This document shows, in pieces, positions 55,291 to 64,000 of a stretch of 64,000 bases of DNA (its first letter is position 1; each line of letters starts with the position of its first letter). Below the pieces are notes generated by a model, which saw only the letters and a program-made list of their open reading frames with translations, was not told the origin of the DNA and did no database searches. This DNA is from Scylla paramamosain (taxonomy: Eukaryota; Arthropoda; Malacostraca; Decapoda; Portunidae): positions 772,501 through 836,500 of the forward strand of contig NC_087155.1 in the NCBI RefSeq assembly GCF_035594125.1, written 5' to 3'. The position numbers and the translations under genes are program-made.

Positions 55291-56942
55291 CATAGTAGTA
55301 GTAGTAGCTACGGTAATAACACTCATGAAAATTATAACTACTAATATGAATAATAATGACATTAAACACTCACGTGTAATGTGCTGCACTGAAATTTTTA
55401 TCCAAGTGCAGCTTTGTATGCATGGACTGTGGAGGGTTTTAATGACTATAACGGCTAAACTGCGTATCGAGTGACATTATATACGAATATTGAACGTGCT
55501 TTATCAGGAATTATGAAATTACGGAAAACTTTACACAGATCGCATTGGCTCATTATAGACTGACTGTAAACTGAAGGTAATGTTAAAAAAAAAAATAAAT
55601 GAATAGATGAATAAACAAATAAATAAATAAATAAATAACAAATAGATAAATAAACAAATAAACAGATGAATGAATAAACTAGGAATGTGACAGACCATAA
55701 GAATTTATTTATTTATTTATTTATCTATTTTCCACTATGGAGGCTTATCTCAACTTTCCTTTGTTGCTTTTCATGTGTGTACAAGAAAGGCAATTTTCCC
55801 TCATTAGCCGCGAGGTTCATGGTACAAATACTGCTTTGTTTGGTAATCATTAAGCACATTGTTACAAACTCTTCATTATTATCGTCACCATCTTTAAATA
55901 ACAGCTTATGAGGAAAACAACAAACAAAAGACAATGTTATGATGGAATGTGGAAAAAAAATAATAGGCAGACATTTCTGAAATTAATTTAGCTTCCCTAT
56001 TGAAACCATTTTTTACTTAGCTTTGTTAATGAACGACAATGACTCTTTTATTTTATCTATTTATTTATTTATTTTTCTATTAACTAACCTCTTACACACG
56101 CGGAAACATAATCTCGTACTGCATCTCACATATTAATATCAAACCATGAAAAAAATCTAGAGGTATACGCCACATTCTCACAAGAAGGAGCAAGCACCCA
56201 CCAGCCACACGAGCCACGCCACAATGCACGGGCGCCTTGAGACACCCCCCACCACCATCTAGGGGCGGGCAGGCGCTCACAGGCGGCAAATTCCGTTTTC
56301 TGTGACGCGGAATACCCTGAGTATGCAGCAATTTTTAGCCTCCAGTGTCCAGGAAATTGACCTTTACACACACTGTTGCTCCCTCGTCGCCATGAAAACT
56401 CTCGCAAATGGGTTATATCTTCCACTTGTGATGTCAGTCCCGGGCGGGTGTGAGGGTGAAGAAGGGCCAGCGAGCAGCAACGGTGGAGAGAAATGGTGAG
56501 AACACAAAAAGCCTCTGCAGGGAGCCGGGACTGGCCGCCTTGACATGTTGTGGCTGATTTGAGAGAATGGCACCGCGGGAGGGGACTTGGCCACGCTGAG
56601 GGGACGCGAGACACTGGGCTGCAAAGGTTAACGATTTTGAAGCTACAAAGATTCTCCTTAAATTGTTCCACTTTTTCGCAGCACACAGTGGCGGTGTCAC
56701 TGGCTGGATTAAAGTGTCAGGAAAAGGTAGCAGGGAGGGTGGATATCCTAGCATCTGAAGGGAGGTGGAGACGAAGAAGAGGGAGTGTGTGCTCTGAGAG
56801 CAGGTGAAAGATAAAGTAAAATGTTTGTGCTTTGTAGACGACGAAAAGAGAGACGAAAAGAAAACGATCACAGGACGAAACTAAGGAAAGGAAAGGGGTA
56901 AAGGAAGAGAAAGTGCCATGAAAATGTAAAGGGGATACCTGA

Positions 56943-57000
<58 letters not shown>

Positions 57001-57180
57001 TCAGTAATGACGCAGCAGCATGGAGATGATGCCCCTTCGATCTTGTGTTCCGGGTTCGTGATGAGTTCGCTTCCCGGCTTAAATCCGCGCCCTTAAAGAA
57101 CAAACTATTCAAATTATGCAGTCAAGTATAACAGGAGGAAAGGCAGCAGTAGTAACAGCGCCAGTAACCTTGATGCGGAG

Positions 57181-57317
<137 letters not shown>

Positions 57318-57967
57318 CCAGAATATACAGCTTAACCTTTAGACATCCACGTTATCCGGGGAAGCTGGTATCATGGCTGGTACCAGCTTGAACTTACTAG
57401 GCGGCTAAGTAGCTTTGCTTGTGGTAGAGGTCAATATAAATGGTGCAGCATCGCATCTCAAAATATAAAACACGTAAGGCGGTGTGAAGAGTGTGGAAAG
57501 ATACACTGCCCTTAGGTGTTGTCGCTTGCAGTAACTCACAGATGCCTACACGAGCACGCGAGAGGGAGGCTCATCGACCTGCAATCCCAGTGATTTCCCT
57601 GAAGAGGCGGTCATATCTCCTTCCATCTACATCTATCAGGATTTCTTGATACATTAATGCCTCAGGGTGTACTCTTAAGGTAGAATCGCTGCCACATATT
57701 TCATAACTGAATGTCATGAATTATCTATGAAGCAAGACACTTCCGGAACTAATTACAAGTGGGCCTTTTGTAAATACTATTGAGGAGGAAGGTGACAACA
57801 GACAAAACAGAGGGAGGTTTTACATCATCCCAGTGCAAAATGTGCAATGTGTGCCCACATCTGTGGATCACTGCAGGGCATGTTGTGTCTCTGCCCGATC
57901 ATAACATTGGTTCTCCTCTCTCCAGACACGGGGACAAATATAAAATACTTAATCACATAATCGCAAA

Positions 57968-57970
<3 letters not shown>

Positions 57971-58062
<92 letters not shown>
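57971..58062. repeat. (GT)n microsatellite
   Basis: 92 bp of GT. Confidence 0.98.
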
Positions 58063-58065
<3 letters not shown>

Positions 58066-58789
58066 CATGTGTGCGTCTTCGTGACACAATTGTTGTTGCA
58101 TTTCGGGAACCATGGACTGGGTAGGGATTTCTTTTCTTTTTTTTTTTTTTTTCTTTCTGCAAAGTTTAATTACTTTTTATCAGCATCCTTTACTTGCAAA
58201 AAAAAAAAAAAAACATACATCATGATCTTTTAAGATGTGGTGAGTAATTTTACAATGAAAAAAAAAAAGTTTAATCTAGACATGAGCAGCACACCATGTC
58301 CATCTGGGTGTGTTGGTGGTGGCGGTGGTGATGCATGTCACTCCTGTCATGAAAAGCCTGCAAGGCGTCTGTCGCGGAAAAAAAAAAATAAAAATAAAAA
58401 ACTCTAGGAGTCGACAGGGAATGAGATGGAGAGATGGATCTGCGACAAACTAGAGAGAGTGGGCGCAACAGACGGTGGTGGGGAGAGAAGCAACTGAGAA
58501 TATTCATTCATGGAGCCAAACTTTGACACTAGGGAGACAGCAGAGGAGAAGAGGTGATACATGTGAGCCGTTACACGTTGCAGTGTATCCGTTTATCAAG
58601 AGGAAAAGCGTTGGTGAAAGTGAGAAAGATGCACATGTGAAATATCTTGAAATTCTCGGGGGAAATTACCGCTGCATAATGATGCCAAACACTTACAATA
58701 TAAACACACCAAAAGCTTCAGCCTCGTATGTTTCTTCTCGCCGGATGTTTAATGTAACAGCGTATCTTTGGAGTTCTGAATGATCCCAA

Positions 58790-58979
<190 letters not shown>

Positions 58980-59245
58980 TTACACAGGAAAATATTAATA
59001 ATAAAGCAAATTTCAGCGCAAGAAAGAAAACAATGGTCAGGGGAACGGTAGGATAACAACTATATGAGGAGGGAGTGAGAACACCTCTCTATGAAGCTAT
59101 GAGAGCTATGAAGCTGTGAGAGCTAGGGAGAAAAGAGGAATGTGGGGAGTCAGGACCCTGGATAGATGTTGGCTGATGACGGAGGAGGAGGAGGAAGGGA
59201 GAGCTTAACTGTGGGTGCTATAATGCTAAAATCAAGAGAGAGGGA

Positions 59246-59249
<4 letters not shown>

Positions 59250-59331
<82 letters not shown>
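59250..59331. repeat. (GA)n microsatellite
   Basis: About 82 bp of GA. Confidence 0.98.
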
Positions 59332-59334
<3 letters not shown>

Positions 59335-59690
59335 TGTCTCCTTCAGCACCATACGACAGACTTGTTGGAAACCTAAACGGAAAAAAAAGAGGCTGTGGGC
59401 TCAAGGAGTTGATTAGACTGGCTGGAACAAAAATGAATTAGCGAGTGATTTATGGCAGGGACCAAGGTGGCCGCTCCCTCAAGAGTAGTGTGCAGAGGTG
59501 TGGGGGGGGGGGTGAGGTGGCTACAGGATACAGAATCCGGTAAGCCACTGTAAGGAAATGATGCAGTGTGTGGGTGATGGGGAGAGTGAAGGGAGATGAT
59601 AACTGTCTGTAAGCCATCTATTCTTCATCATGTTATCTATCACTCATTCAGTCCATCATATCCTATTTATCAATCAATCAGTCAATCAGC

Positions 59691-59693
<3 letters not shown>

Positions 59694-59748
<55 letters not shown>
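59694..59748. repeat. (CTAT)n microsatellite
   Basis: About 13 CTAT units. Confidence 0.96.
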
Positions 59749-59749
<1 letters not shown>

Positions 59750-62087
59750 ACCGTCTGCCTGTCTGTCTCAAAAGGTGTGTGTCTCAAGGAGTTCTCGTCC
59801 TCCTCCTCTTCTCTTCATCGTGGCAAACTGTCAGGAGACAGGGAAGCGTTTCAGTGCCTCAAATTATTTCTTTCATGATAGAATTCCTTATAATATACAC
59901 ATATTATTGAATTTTATCGCATTAGAAGCATGTGTGCCCTTCTGAGAAATAAATCAACAATAATCATAATCATTACGTCACTGCTCTGTACAGACTTACT
60001 AAATTATAAAGACTTGCGGTGTAAAAACAATGAAAAGACTATCCAGCTTCCTCAGACGCTGCATGAATGCTGCAGATGAAACACAACTTTCCACTGAATC
60101 TGCTTTGCAAGTCTTGTTAACGAATACTGAAATTGCTTCTGCACGTGTAATGAAACAAGAGGAAGACTGACAAAGGAAAATGGGAAAGGGGAGAAATAAT
60201 AGTCAAGTGAATTATGGAGGAGAATGAAAAGTAGGAAGAGGAGAAGGAGAGCCTATGAAACGTACAAAATAGCTCGTGTCTGTAAAATATGGTTACCAAC
60301 AACCAGCTGGTCTGTTGAGCCTATTACATGGCCTATATACTGCTCACAATTAATGGCTACATATCAAACACATTACCCATCATGCAGACACCAGACTCCG
60401 CGCTACTGTGTGAAGACACCCGCGTTCGAGAAATATGTAATAAGGAACTTAACTATATGTGTATTCCGTGTTCCCCAAAATACGAAGAGCAAAGCAGAGG
60501 TAACGTTTGCGATCAATTTGTTACGAAGAGTGAGATCTGACAAAGCAAACTCGCCTAGAACACTGAATTTGGAATACCACAACTTTCCTTGTACCTAACC
60601 AGTGAGTAGCTTCTGAATGCCCGGCCACGGAAACATTACTGACTACAACGTGCACGAGATGGTAATTAATCTGGTGGTGCTTGCTAACTAATGAATTTTC
60701 AACAGTTTTACTTTGGCGGCAGTTACATACAGAGCAACTCAACTCAAGTCAAGGTCGCCAGGAGCATGATTCGACGTAACGATTTTCCAGAACAACTACC
60801 TGAAATACAGACGCAATTAAACCTGACTTGTGCCGCGGTGGAAGTTACATGAGGCAGCAGCAGCAGCAGGAAGAGGAGGATAAACGGGCGGGACGCAGAC
60901 CCAGAGTTTGTTGGACGGAATGAGGAAGAGGCGGCGATGGTAACTTGAAAGGGAAAGGAAGCACGGAGCGGAGGGACAAGGGAGAGTATTTAGGAGGAAG
61001 GAAATGGGGCAAAAAGTTTAAAGGTGAAGAGAAAAAAAAAAAAAAAAAAAAAAAAAAGCGGCACAGGGAAAAGGGGACGCGTGGTTAGACTAGCTGGGAT
61101 GGTGAGACGCTGGGGAGAGGGAGGGAATAGGGGGAGAGGCGTGCAACCAATGGTCCGAAAAGGGAAAGCGTTGAAACCTCACAAAACAGGAGGAATAAAG
61201 AAGAGTCATGATGGAGGCACTGAAGCTCATGCGTGGCGCACCTCAAACAGAAATGCAACGTATTCATTACTCGATATTTTGTTTCTCTCTTCCTCCTCTC
61301 TAATGAGTGGACTGACCTTTCCCTTTCTATTACAATGGAAAACTAATAGAAAAGGATAAAAACGGGAATTCAGAAGTAGTCGTGCCATTGTTGGGATTAG
61401 TAACGACATGCTTTTTCATCCACCAGGTGTTAAATTCCTTCCTAGACTGTTTCCTAGACTGACGGATTAATCTGCTCCCTTTATCAGGAGAGAGTTTTTA
61501 CAATTCTGTTTTCTCTCTTTGTTTTTTTTTTTTTCCTCCTCCCGTTTGTTTCGCTCATGCATTTCTCTCTATTTCCCTCCGGTCTGTTTTTGCATTCTCT
61601 TTTTCTCCATTCTTCCTCTTTCTCTTTTTTTTCCCCCTGTCTTTTGTCCATCTGGTATTCTTTATAATTTTCTCATTTTTTTTCGTGTGTCCATTTCAAT
61701 ACTCTTACTTTTCTACTTTTACCTTTTAGTTTTCACTTTTATTTCTCTGTTTCTTCCTCGTATGTGAGTTTTAAACTTTGAGTCTTCCTATTTCTTTCAC
61801 ATTTTTTTTTTTTCAGAGATATAACACATTAAATTTGTTGATCTTTGCTCCATATTGCTACCGGTAAGCAGTCGTTGATCAGAACGGTCCAAATTATGAT
61901 ATTCCGGGAGATGGTTATTTGTGATCAACCCAGCAGGCCATTGCCAAAGTTACATCGCCTCCTGTTGAATTAATCACTTTTGATCGTCACACACAATCAG
62001 TATGTAATACTGACGCTCTTTAATTTACAAAAATATCAAAGACAACAGGGAATCAATGTATCTTTCCTTTGCAAAGGATTTCTCTGA

Positions 62088-62302
<215 letters not shown>

Positions 62303-62883
62303 GAATAAATAAATAAGTAAAATAAAAATAGAAATAATGCAGGCATTAAGAGATTTGAAACACTCGACTATTTTGAGGTATGTTTAGAAAGTCTACCCGA
62401 AAGTTGCACTAGACATTGTCTTGGCACAACGACAAGAAGCTACAGGACTCATAGGTTATAGTTTTTTTTTTTCTTTGAATATACATTTGGTAGAAGAATC
62501 AATTGACAAGGCTGCCACATCATAGTGAAGGATTAGCCTCGTTTCGTGTGATCTGTGGGTTATTTTGGTGAGCGGTGAGTAGGTAGATAAAAGGCGGATA
62601 TGGTGATGACTAGTTAATAGAAGGGGTGGTGATGACTAGTGGTGGTGACTATGAAGATAACAATGGTGATGATGATGACGATGATGATGGTAATGATGAT
62701 GACAATGGTGATGATATTGATGATGACATTGATGGCAATGATGGAGGAGGAAACACATCAGTTTTTAAAGAGGTAAGCGGTAGGAAGAGGAGGAGGAGGA
62801 GGAGGACGAGGAGCAGAAACATCATGATGATAATGATGAAGATAGTGTTCATCATGGAACAGACATAATGTGAAAAAAAGAAA

Positions 62884-63018
<135 letters not shown>

Positions 63019-63312
63019 AGGTAGATAGGAAACAGGGAAGCAAGATGATGATGATGGAAAAGAAAATTGGCAGAATTATAAGAAATACGTAGGAAGAGGA
63101 AGAAGAGGAAGAGGAGGAAAAGGAAGGAAAGGAGGAGGAGGAAGAGAAGGAGGAGGAGGAGGAGGAGGAGGAGGATTTGGAAGAGGAGGAGGAGCATGTG
63201 TTCCTGTCGCTATGTAAAACACGTGTTGCTGAGCAAACACAAAGCTCACACACCTTTTTAGAGAAACCTTTTCTGTGAACAACAACCATTTATACTTAGA
63301 ATGTCTGCTTTG

Positions 63313-63730
<418 letters not shown>

Positions 63731-63813
63731 GTAAGGGAGAAGTGAGTCACTGTCACTAATTTTCAGTAGGAATTGACTATGAAAACTGTTGTAGACAATC
63801 CCTATAAAAGCAA

Positions 63814-64000
63814 TACTGAGACTGACTACGAAAGGTTAACCCTCGACATTACCGTTATGCTGAGAGCATAACAAAAGTGATAGTGTCTGGCATGGAGGCG
63901 TACATTCCTCTTTTTCTCAACCTAAACCTTCCAAAACTTGCAAGACTTTTCTCGTGCTATACATGATGGAGAGGCAGCCCACTAAAGGTACTTGATCCTT
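63814..64000 (+). mobile_element. Internal LINE fragment running off the window
   Basis: GTGATAGTGTCTGGCATGGA and GGCGTACATTCCTC match 40572-40600 of the longest copy; homology continues to the window end. It is opposite in orientation to the fragment at 63449. Confidence 0.8.

Noticed and set aside
56126..56686. 186-codon minus-strand frame in GC-richer DNA
   Set aside because: No domain, signal or splice evidence; overlapping frames open on both strands.
60224..60598. 124-codon plus frame
   Set aside because: No recognisable features.

Overview
This is a eukaryotic, almost certainly arthropod, nuclear window, most likely from a decapod crustacean (a crab is my inference, not a search result). 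The reasons are spliced genes with GT-AG introns, an interstitial array of the arthropod telomere-type unit TTAGG, very dense long microsatellites (CT, GT, TA, TAG, TTC) and several families of decayed non-LTR retrotransposons. Most long open frames here are translations of microsatellites and are not genes.

Layout. 0.4-5 kb: a cluster of ~200-bp near-palindromic MITE-like copies. 5.0-14.1 kb (+): an 11-coding-exon amino-acid exchanger of the LAT1/SLC7 light-chain type, with one frameshift, one in-frame stop and one short exon junction. 14-21.8 kb: its 3' region, relics and small tandem duplications. 22.1-23.95 kb (+): an intronless frame encoding a Lys-rich region, ten 15-residue repeats and two retropepsin-like aspartic protease motifs, broken by one TAG inside the repeats. 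24.2-24.8 kb: an RTE-like LINE fragment. 24.8-28.1 kb: an A-rich field of more than twenty decayed copies of one short unit, followed by TA tracts, a long foldback and a tRNA-derived SINE. 30.2-30.5 kb: a ~295-bp TTC tract. 35.8-44.1 kb (-): N-terminal exons of the autophagy scaffold RB1CC1/FIP200, with a near-complete but dead LINE lying antisense in an intron. 44.3-64 kb: further LINE copies in both orientations, SINE-like units and microsatellites, with no convincing host gene.

How it fits together. The two host genes are convergent and unrelated in mechanism: one is a plasma-membrane amino-acid exchanger that needs a 4F2hc-type partner, the other a subunit of the ULK/Atg1 autophagy-initiation complex. 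Both have exons whose splice sites are embedded in or directly joined to simple repeats. The most unusual coding sequence is the tandem dual-retropepsin frame at 22-24 kb.
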